Positions 1 to 8,571 of a stretch of DNA of 40,825 bases are shown here, in pieces. Below the pieces are notes generated by a model that was given only the letters and a program-made list of their open reading frames with translations, searched no databases and was not told where the DNA came from. The first letter of the stretch is position 1, and each line of letters starts with the position of its first letter. Origin of the DNA: DASQHY01 sp035602605 (GTDB lineage Bacteria > Acidobacteriota > Terriglobia > Acidiferrales > UBA7541); NCBI GenBank assembly GCA_035602605.1, contig DATNLZ010000034.1:1-40825 (forward strand), given 5' to 3'. Position numbers and translations under genes: made by a program.

Positions 1-121
1 GCTTGCGATCCTGCCGCCGCCCTAGTGCCTCATAGATGAAACCAGCGACGAGGAACGTCAGCAGAGCCACAACCATGCTCGCAAGGATTATTCGAATCGG
101 GCGCCTTCTGCGGGATTGCAT
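1..121 (-). CDS. Alpha/beta hydrolase, N-terminal fragment (cut by window edge)
   Basis: About 40 codons read leftwards from an ATG at 121-119, with a GGGAG-type ribosome binding site about 10 bases upstream. The protein starts with an Arg-rich stretch (MQSRRRRPIRI), then a hydrophobic segment at roughly residues 10-29 (signal anchor or signal peptide), then YEALGRRQDRK. That last motif resembles the start of secreted or anchored alpha/beta hydrolases of Acidobacteria, where a YExLGxxxD element comes just before the PPG and GxxLH motifs of the hydrolase fold. The catalytic region lies outside the window, so the family call rests only on this short motif. The gene runs divergently from the YdeI-family gene to its right. 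Confidence 0.5.
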   Translation of the reverse strand, partial: MQSRRRRPIRIILASMVVALLTFLVAGFIYEALGRRQDRK

Positions 122-531
122 CTGTGTCGCTCCCGAGCCGCAAAGTATAGACACCAAAACGTGATGCAAGGTTCCTCGATTGGGGCTATGGGGATGTGAT
201 CACTTACAAACGTTTTCTCTGACTCGGGCTTGCCGTAGTAAGAACCTAGTACTTTTTCGTCTTGCTAGGCCCGTTCGTTGGCTTGTTCGATGCCCTCACG
301 AACTTGGTCAGCCATTCCCAGTTGATAATGGCGATTCGTCTCTGGACTGCCGTGCCGCATCGCCCGCCTCCTCAACGAGGCTTACGGCTGATCGAATCTC
401 TAATCTGCCGCAGGATCACCTGGATGCCGGAAGGACCTCGAACTGAGGGGCACTGACGTTGGTGGGCAGATTCGTTTTTCTCGTCTGCGAGATCGAGTAT
501 CCTATGGCGTCTCTGCAACCGCGAGGGAAGC
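122..531. other. Intergenic region, no convincing gene
   Basis: About 410 bases between two divergent genes. Short open frames exist on the plus strand, but none has a good ribosome binding site or recognisable protein content. It presumably holds the two divergent promoters. No clear repeat or RNA structure was seen. Confidence 0.4.
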
Positions 532-1155
532 GTGCAAATCAAGATCTTCAATTCGTCTGCCGAATTCCGAGGATGGCTCGAGAAAAATCACGACCGTGTC
601 GCGGAACTGTGGTTAGGTTTCTACAACAAACGCACCGACAAGAAAAGTATCACTTACCGTGAGGCGTTGGACGAAGCTCTGTGTTTCGGATGGATCGATG
701 GAGTGCGCAAGAGCATCAACAAGACCACCTATAAACAGCGCTTCACTCCGCGAAAGGCTAAGAGCTATTGGAGTGCAGTCAACATCAGGCGCGTGGGTGG
801 GCTAGCAGAGCTTGGCCGAGTCGCGCCTTCGGGAGTGAAAGCGTTCGAGCGACGCACGAGCGACTCGGGCAAGTATTCTTTCGAGTCCCGACAGAAAAAA
901 TTGGCTCCCGCTTACGCGGAGCAGTTCAAAGCTAATCGCGCGGCGTGGGAATTCTTCCGGGCACAGGCGCCCTGGTACCAGCGGACATCCACTTTTTGGG
1001 TCGTGAGTGCTAAACAAGAAGAGACTCGTCAACGGCGACTGGCCACGCTGATTGGCGATTCAGAGAAAGGGCGTAGGCTGGGCATGCTCGCGCCAAAGGC
1101 GAAGAACCCGCAAGATCCAGAGGGCCGCTCACAAGTTAAGCAGCGACGGGGGTAA
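532..1155 (+). CDS. YdeI/OmpD-associated family protein
   Basis: Protein of 207 residues matching the YdeI family (bacteriocin-protection or OmpD-associated proteins), whose biochemical role is poorly defined. Family signatures are visible: the N-terminal FRGWLEKNH block, ELWLGFYNK, the AL(C)FGWIDG motif at about residues 49-56, and FTPRKAKSYWSAVN at about residues 70-83. The C-terminal part is charged and carries a WYQRTSTFWVVSA stretch typical of the second family domain. The start is GTG at 532, with a GAGGGAA ribosome binding site about five bases upstream. Length is normal for the family (about 190-210 residues). It is monocistronic as far as can be seen, and there is no signal peptide, so it is probably cytoplasmic. 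Confidence 0.85.
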   Translation: MQIKIFNSSAEFRGWLEKNHDRVAELWLGFYNKRTDKKSITYREALDEALCFGWIDGVRKSINKTTYKQRFTPRKAKSYWSAVNIRRVGGLAELGRVAPSGVKAFERRTSDSGKYSFESRQKKLAPAYAEQFKANRAAWEFFRAQAPWYQRTSTFWVVSAKQEETRQRRLATLIGDSEKGRRLGMLAPKAKNPQDPEGRSQVKQRRG

Positions 1156-1280
1156 TAGCTTGAACTCGATCGTAACTTCCGGGTTGCTACTCGCCGAGAA
1201 CCTCATCTTTTACGCTTCCCAGAACCGCGTTTGCGCAGGTATCGTAGATCGAGTTGCGCTCCTCTCGGAAGGAGGATGGG

Positions 1281-1838
1281 ATGCGTTTTCAAAGACGCCA
1301 ACTGCTTCGAATCCTGTCATTTGCTTTCGGGTCAAACTTCATCTTGAGCCGGAACCAACTCGGCATAGCCGCGCAGACAGCCATACAGCCAATGATCTCT
1401 CCTCCCCCTGCGGGGGCAGCTGTCAGGCATGGGTTCGCTGGAGGAACGGAAATGGAAAAAGTTACGGGAATCGGAGGACTGTTCTTCCGAGCGCACGATC
1501 CGACAGCGTTGGGGCGTTGGTACCAGCAACACCTGGGGGTCTCGCTCACGCCATCGAGCTACGGGGAATCGGTTTGGCAGCAAGAGGCCGGACCCACCGT
1601 TTTTACTCCTTTCGCGGAGACGAGCAACTATTTCGGGGATACTCACAAGGTCTGGATGGTGAACTTTCGAGTCCGGGATCTCGACAAAATGGCAGCCCAG
1701 CTACGAGCCGCAGGAATCACGGTCGAGATTGACCCGCAGTCTTATCCCAACGGCCGGTTCGCCCGCCTGCATGACCCTGAGGGAAATCCGATCGAATTGT
1801 GGCAACCTAAACCTACAGGACGAGACGCTCCACGCTAG
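1281..1838 (+). CDS. VOC-family (glyoxalase/bleomycin-resistance fold) protein
   Basis: The C-terminal 128 residues form a single vicinal-oxygen-chelate domain: GIGGLFFRAHDPTALGRWY at the start, WMVNFRVRDLDKMAAQL in the middle and ARLHDPEGNPIELWQP at the end. Glu in the IELWQP strand is the usual metal ligand position. Such proteins are lyases, dioxygenases or drug-binding proteins; the substrate cannot be told. Two starts are possible. ATG at 1281 has a GGAAGGAGG site and adds 57 residues resembling a Tat-like signal region (MRFQRRQLLRIL). ATG at 1452 has its own GGAGG site eight bases upstream and gives a standard 128-residue VOC protein. The longer form is listed, but the shorter one may be the real gene, with the extension left over from another exported protein. 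Confidence 0.75.
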   Translation: MRFQRRQLLRILSFAFGSNFILSRNQLGIAAQTAIQPMISPPPAGAAVRHGFAGGTEMEKVTGIGGLFFRAHDPTALGRWYQQHLGVSLTPSSYGESVWQQEAGPTVFTPFAETSNYFGDTHKVWMVNFRVRDLDKMAAQLRAAGITVEIDPQSYPNGRFARLHDPEGNPIELWQPKPTGRDAPR

Positions 1839-2139
1839 GTTGCTAAACAGTTCGCCGGTATTGAAACTTCATTGACCGGACCCCTGACTATTTCTCTCGC
1901 TCCCAAACGATTCTGCGGAAATCGGTTTTACCATGGAAAAATATACTGGGCGCTGGGGCCGATTCGATGAAGAGCTTGTCGCCTTCGATCCTAAAATGGC
2001 GCCTCTGCTCGGTGCCATTCCACTCTTCATTCCAAGAGACATCGACCAACCTCACTCATGGTGTCATTGCCGTGTTCCCGAGGATTCAACCAAAACCGGC
2101 AGGCGGCCGTGCTAGGATTCCTCCAAGGAGGAGTGCTCC
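1839..2139. other. Intergenic region, no convincing gene
   Basis: About 300 bases between the VOC and cupin genes. An open frame of 60 codons from 1933 has no ribosome binding site and no recognised content, so it is not called. The AAGGAGGAG site of the cupin gene lies at the right end. Confidence 0.4.
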
Positions 2140-2460
2140 ATGCCGTTTGTCGACACTAGCAACCTTCGCGTCATCGAGCGCTTGCCCGGTTGGCACGGAC
2201 GCTATTTCCAGTCGCCGGGCATGACATTCGCGCACTACGATTTTGTGCGGGGCTCGTCCATTCATGAGCACGCCCATCCTCAGGAAGAAGTGTATGAGGT
2301 AATCGAGGGCCAGCTCGAGGTAACCATCGACGGCGTTACCCAGATTGCCCGAGCAGGTATGGTGGCGATTGTACCGAGCAACGTTCCCCACTCAGTTAAG
2401 GCCCTCACGGACGGCCGGGCCATCAATATCGACCACCCGCTGAGGGGCGAATTCGGGTAA
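2140..2460 (+). CDS. Small single-domain cupin protein
   Basis: Protein of 106 residues forming one cupin beta-barrel. Cupin motif 1 is clear (GSSIHEHAHPQEEVYEVIEG, about residues 40-60), with the two His and the Glu that bind a metal. Motif 2 is clear too (GMVAIVPSNVPHSV, about residues 77-90), with its conserved Pro and metal-binding His. The metal site therefore looks intact. Substrate and role cannot be deduced; many such proteins are small dioxygenases, isomerases or sensors. The start is ATG at 2140 behind a strong AAGGAGGAG site. There is no signal peptide, so it is probably cytoplasmic. A DoxX-like gene follows on the same strand after about 150 bases. Confidence 0.85.
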   Translation: MPFVDTSNLRVIERLPGWHGRYFQSPGMTFAHYDFVRGSSIHEHAHPQEEVYEVIEGQLEVTIDGVTQIARAGMVAIVPSNVPHSVKALTDGRAINIDHPLRGEFG

Positions 2461-2607
2461 AGTCAAAGCTCGCCGACACTAAAATAGCCGCCGGCACGTG
2501 CCGTTCGGGGTGTCCCGTCAAACATCGAGAGCTTGCATGTCGCGCAGTGTCGTTCAAGAAAACGGCGCTCGCTTTTTACTCTAGCCAACGGAGGAGAACA
2601 CAGCCGC

Positions 2608-2988
2608 ATGACACGCAAAATAACTTATTGGGTGACCACCGGTCTGCTGGCCGCGCTGTCGGTCTTTGCTGCATTTGCTTACTTATCGGGCAGTCCGCAG
2701 GTGGTTCAAGGATTTGCCCACGTGGGATATCCGCAGCAACTGCGCATTATTCTTGGGATCGCCAAACTCCTTGGCGCGATCACCCTCGTCGTCCCCGGCT
2801 TGGCCAAACTCAAGGAGTGGGCCTATGCCGGATTCACATTCGCGTGGATCGCGGCATTCGTTGCGCACTATCTTGCGAAAGATGGCCCGAGAGCATTCAT
2901 GCCGCTGATATTACTGCTGCTCCTGGCCATCTCCTATATGACCCGGCCGGCAAGTCGCCAGTGGCCGGCTAAAGTCACGACGGTCTAA
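2608..2988 (+). CDS. DoxX-like small integral membrane protein
   Basis: Protein of 126 residues with four predicted membrane helices at roughly residues 5-25, 45-65, 70-90 and 95-113, the arrangement of the DoxX/DoxX-like (DUF4267-type) family. The second helix begins with the LGIAKLLGAITLVVPG pattern typical of DoxX-like proteins, where a G(x)xK/xLLGA motif is common. Function is unknown for most members; a few relate to thiosulfate:quinone oxidoreductase subunits or redox stress. The start is ATG at 2608, preceded by GGAGGAG. An in-frame upstream start would add 25 polar residues without a ribosome binding site and is rejected. Confidence 0.8.
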   Translation: MTRKITYWVTTGLLAALSVFAAFAYLSGSPQVVQGFAHVGYPQQLRIILGIAKLLGAITLVVPGLAKLKEWAYAGFTFAWIAAFVAHYLAKDGPRAFMPLILLLLLAISYMTRPASRQWPAKVTTV

Positions 2989-3427
2989 TTAAGTCAGAAA
3001 TCATGAGTGGTGTGCCCGTTGCTCCATTTGTGGACGAGCGACGGGCAAAGCCGGAAGTAATCTCAGCAGGCCCGATTCGCGCCATTAGTTCCGGTTGACC
3101 ACCCGTCGAGAATCGGCCATCCGGCAAGGCTTTACCGGAACGCTGGACCAGCTCGCCGATTGCCTGGCGAAGGCCTGAATCTTCGGAGCACATGCCCGGC
3201 TCTTGCACGACGGAGGCTGTCCGAATCTGGACAAAGCATCCCAAAACCGCGCAATGCGAGGCACAAGACAGCCTGGGCGTATTGGAGTAACACGATCAAA
3301 AGAAAGAGCTTAGATTGATCGGTACGGTGGGTTACTAATTGCATCTGCAACATCGGTTCGCTGCCATGAGGCAAAACGGATGCAAAGCTAGTGGGTGCTT
3401 CTATCGCTTGGGGGGAAGAAGAGTAAA
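2989..3427. other. Intergenic region, nothing recognised
   Basis: About 440 bases between the DoxX-like gene and the ADOP permease. Only antisense or very short open frames are present, with no protein similarity I can recognise. The GGGGGGAAGAAGAG ribosome binding region of the permease lies at the right end. Confidence 0.35.
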
Positions 3428-5893
3428 ATGATGTCATTCGTTAACGATCTGAGAGTTGCGGTCCGCTCGCTCGCTCGAACCAAAGGACTTGCGGTCACGG
3501 TGGTGCTGACGCTGGCGCTGGGCATCGGCGCCAACGCCGCCATCTTCACGCTGGTGCGCGGCGTGCTCCTCAAGCCTCTCGTCAACCGCGACGAGGACCG
3601 GCTGATTTACATCCGCCAGAGCGCCCCGGGCATCGGCGACGACAACACAACGTTCTCCGTGCCCGAAATCCAGGATTTGCGCGCCAGCGTTAAAACCCTG
3701 AGCGCGTTCGGTGATTTCTCGACCATCGGTTTCACCATGATCGGCCTGGGTGAGCCTCGCGAAATTCAAGCTGGCGTCGTCGGCGGCACCTACTTCGAAG
3801 TCATGGGCCTCCGCCCTGTCCTCGGTCGTCTCATCGGACCTCAAGACGACGGTCCCAGCGCTGCGGGCGTCGTCGTTCTCACGTATCGTTTCTGGACGAC
3901 CACTGTTAAGAAAGATCCTTCCATCATCGGCAAAACCGTTCGCCTTGGTAGCTTTGGCGATCGGTCTGCCACGATCATCGGCGTCCTCGAACCGTCGGTC
4001 CCATATCCCCATGATACCGAAATTATCGCCAACGTCGTCACCAGCCCGCACCACCTCGATGCAACCATGGTCACCGGCCGCGTCCATCGCATGACTGAGC
4101 TCTTTGGCCGTCTCGCTCCCGGCGTCACCCTCGATCAAGCTCGCGCCGAGTTGCGCTCCGTCTACGGGGCCATGACCAAAGAACATCCCGAAGCATATTC
4201 GCACAAAGCGGGCTTCCAGATCGGGGCCAAGCTGCTTCGCGACCAGGTCACCTCGGGCGCCCGGACTGTGCTGCTGGTGCTGCTCGCAGCGTCAGCGCTG
4301 GTCTTCGTCATCGCGTGTTCCAACGTCGCCAACCTGATTCTCACACGGACGGTTCGCCGCGAAGGTGAGCTGGCGATCCGTGCGGCGCTCGGCGCAAGCA
4401 CAGGCGCGCTGCGCCGCATGCTGCTGGCCGAGAGCCTTCTGCTCTGCGTCGCTGGCGCTGCGCTCGGGGTAATAAGTGCGCAGTCGATGGTGGCCGTCCT
4501 GGCCCGCTACGCCTCGCGCTTCTCGGTCCGCGCGCTCGATTTGACGGTCGATTCCAGCCTGCTCTGGGTAGGAGCGGCGCTGGCCATCGTCGCCGCGGTG
4601 ATTTTGGCGTTTGTCCCACGCCTGCCGTCGGGCGACACGTCCAATGGCCTTAGCCTATCGAGCGGCGGCGCACGGATCACCGGCAGCACGAGCCGCCGCC
4701 AGCGGATCTTCGCGGTGACACAAATCGCTGCATCCTTCGTGCTGCTGGCTGGCGCAAGTATGTTGATCACTACGCTGATCGGACTGCAAACGGCGCAGAC
4801 GGGTTTCGACACGCGCCACGTCCTGGCCATCAACGTTCCCGCTATGTCCTACGGAAAAACGCCTCAGCAAGTGGTCGATTTCTACAAGGAATCGATTCGT
4901 CGCATTGATGCGCTACCCGGCGTGAGCAAGACCGCTTTCGGCATAGTTGTTCCCTGGCGCGATCGCGGCTTCGGTTCCGGCCTCCAATTCTCCGCCGACG
5001 GTCATGTTCATGCCCCCGGCGAAGAGGATCCTCGCGCGCAGTTGCGCGTCATCTCTCCCGGATTCTTTGCCGCGCTCGGCGTTCCCATCATCACCGGCCG
5101 TGATTTCAACGATCTCGACGGCCAAAGTAAAGAGCCCGTCGTTATCGTCAGTGAGACTCTCGCACGGCGCATGTTCCCCAATCAGGATGCCGTCAATCGG
5201 CATGTCTATTGGACCGATCCCGTGCTGAAATTCGCCCTGGGGATTAGCGCCGCGCCGCACCGCATTATCGGCGTCACCGCCAACATTGACGACGAACACG
5301 TTGTTCCTGAGCCCATCCTCACCATCTATAGCCCCTTTGAAGAGGGCCCAATCTTTGGCGGTCGCCTTTTCATCCACACCGGTGCAAATCCTTATTCGCT
5401 CGTCACGCCGGTCACGCGCGTTATCCGCGACATGTCCGCCGATCAGCCCATTGAGCACGCGGCCACTCTCGAAGACGTCCGCGCGCAGGTGCTCACGCCG
5501 AACCGTTTGAACTCGCTGGTGTTCGGCGTGTTCGCGGCTGTCGCGTTGGCGATTGCGTTGGTTGGCGTCGCAGGCGTGCTGGCGTTTTCGGTCAGCGCGC
5601 GAACGCGCGAATTCGGCATCCGACTGGCGCTTGGATCGCAGCCGGGGCATCTCCTGAGAGGTGTCATCGCCGAAGGTGCGGTGATGGCTGCCGCGGGCGT
5701 CCTCGCAGGCGCGGCATTCGGGTTCGTGGTGGCGCGTTTGGCGGGCAGCTATTTCCTGGACGTGAAGATGCCGGGTGCCTTGCCGGTGGTCCTCTCTGCG
5801 TTTGTGCTGCTGGCGGCCGCGGTCGTCGCGTCGATGCTGCCGGCGGCGCGCGCCGCGCGCATCAACGTCATGCAGGCTCTTCGCGCCGACTGA
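3428..5893 (+). CDS. ADOP-family ABC transporter permease (MacB/FtsX-like)
   Basis: Protein of about 821 residues with the duplicated permease layout known as acidobacterial duplicated orphan permease. The first half starts with a membrane helix and the LALGIGANAAIFTLVRGVLLKPL motif region (about residues 23-50), then a periplasmic MacB_PCD domain and an FtsX core near residues 280-410, including ACSNVANLILTRTVRREGELAIRAALGAS. A second MacB_PCD/FtsX unit follows and ends with ARTREFGIRLALGSQPGHLL and PAARAARINVMQALRAD. The two FtsX cores are the signature of the family. No ATPase or membrane-fusion gene is nearby, so the substrate and partner are unknown ('orphan'). It lacks the extra N-terminal prefix seen in the second ADOP of this window and has no PadR neighbour. 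The ATG at 3428 fits the ribosome binding site better than the upstream GTG at 3395. Confidence 0.9.
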   Translation: MMSFVNDLRVAVRSLARTKGLAVTVVLTLALGIGANAAIFTLVRGVLLKPLVNRDEDRLIYIRQSAPGIGDDNTTFSVPEIQDLRASVKTLSAFGDFSTIGFTMIGLGEPREIQAGVVGGTYFEVMGLRPVLGRLIGPQDDGPSAAGVVVLTYRFWTTTVKKDPSIIGKTVRLGSFGDRSATIIGVLEPSVPYPHDTEIIANVVTSPHHLDATMVTGRVHRMTELFGRLAPGVTLDQARAELRSVYGAMTKEHPEAYSHKAGFQIGAKLLRDQVTSGARTVLLVLLAASALVFVIACSNVANLILTRTVRREGELAIRAALGASTGALRRMLLAESLLLCVAGAALGVISAQSMVAVLARYASRFSVRALDLTVDSSLLWVGAALAIVAAVILAFVPRLPSGDTSNGLSLSSGGARITGSTSRRQRIFAVTQIAASFVLLAGASMLITTLIGLQTAQTGFDTRHVLAINVPAMSYGKTPQQVVDFYKESIRRIDALPGVSKTAFGIVVPWRDRGFGSGLQFSADGHVHAPGEEDPRAQLRVISPGFFAALGVPIITGRDFNDLDGQSKEPVVIVSETLARRMFPNQDAVNRHVYWTDPVLKFALGISAAPHRIIGVTANIDDEHVVPEPILTIYSPFEEGPIFGGRLFIHTGANPYSLVTPVTRVIRDMSADQPIEHAATLEDVRAQVLTPNRLNSLVFGVFAAVALAIALVGVAGVLAFSVSARTREFGIRLALGSQPGHLLRGVIAEGAVMAAAGVLAGAAFGFVVARLAGSYFLDVKMPGALPVVLSAFVLLAAAVVASMLPAARAARINVMQALRAD

Positions 5894-6172
5894 AATGCAC
5901 ACGGCGATCCGCCCGCAACTACCGAAGGGATTCGAGCTGCTTCGCTCCAGTTCGTGAGAACAATCAACGGCGTTAACAAATCGTCAGCCATGCGCGTCGA
6001 ATCCAATAGCAGCGTTGAGATACGAATAGCCCTTCGCAGAGAGACCGCGATCGACCGAATTCAGCTTCCGGGATGGCCCGCAAGGCTGCCAGACGCGACA
6101 CTAGGGAGTTGACCAGTTCGGTCAGCACTGCGCCGGTAGGCGGGAGCGATGGCCGGGGGAGGGCGGTTTAGT

Positions 6173-7468
6173 TTATTCCTGTTCCTTTAGTTCCAGTTTG
6201 CTGGAGAGTCGCGCGGCCTGCGTGAGAAGGTAGTTGCGCTCCGGCAGACTCCCTGTCTTACCTGCCGCGGCGCGGTAGTGCCTGACAGCGCCCTCGCGGT
6301 CTCCAGCGCGTTCCAGCAGGTGTGCTCGAACAGCGTCCAAGCGGTGGTGATCCGCGAGGTGGGCATCAGAGGTGAGGGCGTCCAGTAGTTTCAAGCCCTT
6401 GGTCGGGCCGTGCACCATCGCCGCCGCGATTGCGTGATTCAACATGACCATGGGGTTGTCGGACATGCGCGTGAGCAGATCGTAGAGCGCCAGAATCTGC
6501 GACCAGTCCGTCTCCTCGGCTCGCGCAGCTTCGTCGTGAACGGCGGCGATGGCGGCTTGCAATTGGTATGGGCCGACCGAGCCTTTCGGTAACGTGGCGG
6601 AGATGAGCGCGACCCCCTCTGCGATCTGTTGCCTATCCCATAGCGCCCGGTCTTGCTGCGCGAGCGGGATCAACTCGCCTCCGGCGCCGGTTCGCGCAAG
6701 GCTGCGAGCATCGGTCAACAACATGAGCGCGAGCAATCCTGCGACCTCGGCGTCGTCCGGTTGCAGATTGTAGACGATCCGCGTCAGCCGCATCGCCTCA
6801 CGTGACAGATCGTCCCGCCGCAGATGGGGTCCGGCGCTGCTTGTGTAGCCCTCATTGAAGATCAGGTAGAGCACGTGTAGCACTGCGCGCAGGCGCCGGG
6901 CGTACTCCTCGGCAGTCGGCAGCTGGAAGGGTATGCCGGAGTTCTTGATGCTTTCCTTGGCCCGGCTGGTCCGTTGCGCTATGGTCGCTTCGGGCACAAG
7001 AAACGCGTTGGCGATTTCCGCTGTGGTCAACCCCCCCACCGCCCGCAAGGTCAGCACAATCGCCGAAGCCTGGGTCAGCGCAGGATGGCAGCACATGAAG
7101 AGAAGGACCAGCGTATCGTCTTCCTGCCGCGCAGCCTCGATAAGTGCCGATTCCGATATGTGGGCCGCCTCCAGGGCCACTTCGCTTTCGCGACGGCGGC
7201 GGGCAGATTCGCTGCGAATATGGTCGGCCATCCTTCGGAAGGCGACCTGCGTCAGCCATGCGCGGGGATTGTCCGGAACGCCATCGCGCGGCCATTGCAT
7301 AGCTGCGGCAATCGACGCCTCCTGAACGGCATCCTCGGCCGCCGCGAAGTCGCGAAATCTTCGCACGACGATCCCGAGCACCTGCGGTGTGAGTTCGCGC
7401 AGCAGGCGCTCGATGGGAACGTCCATGGGTCGTTCTGTCACTGCAATTCTTCCGGTCCAGGGTGTCAA
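6173..7468 (-). CDS. ECF42-type sigma factor with C-terminal TPR-like extension
   Basis: Protein of up to 431 residues. Sigma region 2 covers about residues 25-95 (RRFRDFAAAEDAVQEA, then NPRAWLTQVAFRRMADHIR). Region 4 covers about residues 120-180 (LTLRAVGGLTTAEIANAFLVPEATIAQRTSRAK). The remaining 240 residues are the helical DUF6596/TPR-like extension that defines ECF42 sigma factors, which replace anti-sigma control with this C-terminal domain. In known genomes ECF42 genes sit next to DGPF/YCII genes, exactly as here. The gene overlaps the stop of the upstream DGPF gene through TTGA (start TTG at 7468), suggesting translational coupling. An internal ATG about 14 codons later (MDVPIERLL) is the alternative start. 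It ends the three-gene operon. Confidence 0.92.
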   Translation of the reverse strand: MTPWTGRIAVTERPMDVPIERLLRELTPQVLGIVVRRFRDFAAAEDAVQEASIAAAMQWPRDGVPDNPRAWLTQVAFRRMADHIRSESARRRRESEVALEAAHISESALIEAARQEDDTLVLLFMCCHPALTQASAIVLTLRAVGGLTTAEIANAFLVPEATIAQRTSRAKESIKNSGIPFQLPTAEEYARRLRAVLHVLYLIFNEGYTSSAGPHLRRDDLSREAMRLTRIVYNLQPDDAEVAGLLALMLLTDARSLARTGAGGELIPLAQQDRALWDRQQIAEGVALISATLPKGSVGPYQLQAAIAAVHDEAARAEETDWSQILALYDLLTRMSDNPMVMLNHAIAAAMVHGPTKGLKLLDALTSDAHLADHHRLDAVRAHLLERAGDREGAVRHYRAAAGKTGSLPERNYLLTQAARLSSKLELKEQE

Positions 7469-7860
7469 AGCCCTAAATCAGCAAAACTGCTCAGCACTTG
7501 CCGCACTTCGATGGGCATGCTGCCCCGAATCCCTCCGGGTGCGGGTGCTGCCGAGGCTCGCGCGGCGATCCGATACGCTTGCTCCGAGCTTTCAACGTCG
7601 ATGATCCAGTATCCGGCGAGAAACTCTTTGGATTCCGGGAAGACTCCATCGGTCACCGGTTCACCGTCTTTTCCCGCTCGGACCATCTTCGCTTGCTCCG
7701 GCCACCCCAGGCCCTCAGTTGCAACAAACACTCCCTCCTCCTTGAGTTCCTTACTGAAGGCCCGCATGAAGGCAACATTGGCCTCGAGGTCCTTTTTCGA
7801 CCATTTGGCGTACGCGTCAAAATTAACCTTCGTAGCATTCATCATCAGAATGTATTTCAT
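7465..7860 (-). CDS. DGPF/YCII-related domain protein, copy 2
   Basis: Protein of 131 residues of the YCII-related/DGPF family. It starts MKYILMMNA, has the TDGVFPESKEFLAGYWIID core (the family's DG-P-E-K-E-GY pattern, about residues 66-84), and ends in a proline/glycine-rich PAPGG segment. The family has a ferredoxin-like fold; members are obligate neighbours of ECF42 sigma factors and their biochemical activity is unproven. The ATG at 7860 is preferred over the one at 7881 because the AAAGGAGC site lies between them. It is a tandem paralogue of the gene just upstream (7944-8336), and its leader resembles that gene's leader. It overlaps the sigma-factor start by four bases. Confidence 0.9.
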   Translation of the reverse strand: MKYILMMNATKVNFDAYAKWSKKDLEANVAFMRAFSKELKEEGVFVATEGLGWPEQAKMVRAGKDGEPVTDGVFPESKEFLAGYWIIDVESSEQAYRIAARASAAPAPGGIRGSMPIEVRQVLSSFADLGL

Positions 7861-7943
7861 ATGTCCTTTTGCTCCTTTCATTTTTGCGCTGACTCCGCGC
7901 TTCCATACGTAGTCCGAGCACGCGAGGCATTCTCTTCATGCCG

Positions 7944-8336
7944 TTACGACGATTTCGGGGAATGGCTCATTACCTGCCGCACTTCGATTGGCATGTTCGT
8001 CGGCACTCCGCCGGGTCCCGGCGCCACCGCAATCCGGGCGGCGATGGCGTAGGCGCGCTCGGGAGTCTGGACGTCAACGATCCAGTAGCCGAGTAGAAAC
8101 TCCTTGGATTCGGGGAAGATGCCGTCAGTGACCGGCATGCCGTCTTTCTGCCCGCGCACGACTTTGGCCTGGTCCGGGCCCGCCAAGCCTTCTGTACCCA
8201 CAAACTCTCCGGATTCGGTCAGCTCCTTATGGATGCTCTTCAGGACTGCCATGTGCGCATCGATGTCCTTCTTGGACCATGCATGATAGGTGTCGACACC
8301 TGCTTTTGTGCCAGCCATCAGCAAAATGTATTTCAT
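7944..8336 (-). CDS. DGPF/YCII-related domain protein, copy 1
   Basis: Protein of 130 residues, same family as its downstream neighbour: MKYILLMAGT start, TDGIFPESKEFLLGYWIVD core and a PGPGG segment near the end. The two share most of their sequence, so one arose by tandem duplication. The GGGAGGAG ribosome binding site lies about eight bases before ATG 8336. It is the first gene of the likely operon DGPF1-DGPF2-sigma factor, and the ECF42-like promoter 48-76 bases upstream points to autoregulation by the operon's own sigma factor. The family role may be enzymatic or signal-related; the sequence does not say which. Confidence 0.9.
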   Translation of the reverse strand: MKYILLMAGTKAGVDTYHAWSKKDIDAHMAVLKSIHKELTESGEFVGTEGLAGPDQAKVVRGQKDGMPVTDGIFPESKEFLLGYWIVDVQTPERAYAIAARIAVAPGPGGVPTNMPIEVRQVMSHSPKSS

Positions 8337-8383
8337 GTGTTCGTCTCCTCCCGTTTTAGCGCTGACTCTGCCTTTTCATAGGG

Positions 8384-8412
8384 TAGTCGGAGCAGGCAAG
8401 GAATTCTCGACA
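8384..8412 (-). promoter_or_regulatory. Candidate ECF42 promoter (TGTCGA-N17-CGACTA)
   Basis: On the minus strand, TGTCGA (8412-8407) and CGACTA (8389-8384) are separated by 17 bases and lie about 48 bases before the first DGPF start. Published ECF42 work in Streptomyces describes TGTCGA at -35 and a CGA/TC-type -10, which these boxes match. The homologous leader before the second DGPF gene keeps the flanks but reads TGAAGA and GGACTA at the two boxes. The call is motif-based only. Confidence 0.6.
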
Positions 8413-8571
8413 TCATGGACAGCGATTTTTAAGCAGGAAATCTGGCCCCTGTCATGTCGATTTCGCGCCTCGAGGATCGACGTTCTTACAGAGGTGCGAA
8501 GATGCCGAGCGATGCATTGGTTGTGGGAAGCGGTACCGCAGTAGCCTCTGTCGTTCCTGAAAATGGTATCG

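Noticed and set aside
3434..4204. Long open frame (256 codons) on the minus strand inside ADOP permease 1
   Set aside because: It is the antisense shadow of a GC-rich coding region; the plus-strand protein has complete family motifs and the antisense product is low-complexity and charged.
4913..5902. Open frame of 329 codons antisense to the end of ADOP permease 1
   Set aside because: Rich in Arg, His and Asp with no ribosome binding site or recognised motif; again an antisense shadow.
6974..7912. 312-codon plus-strand frame across the sigma-factor and DGPF genes
   Set aside because: It spans three well-supported genes in antisense and has no family content.
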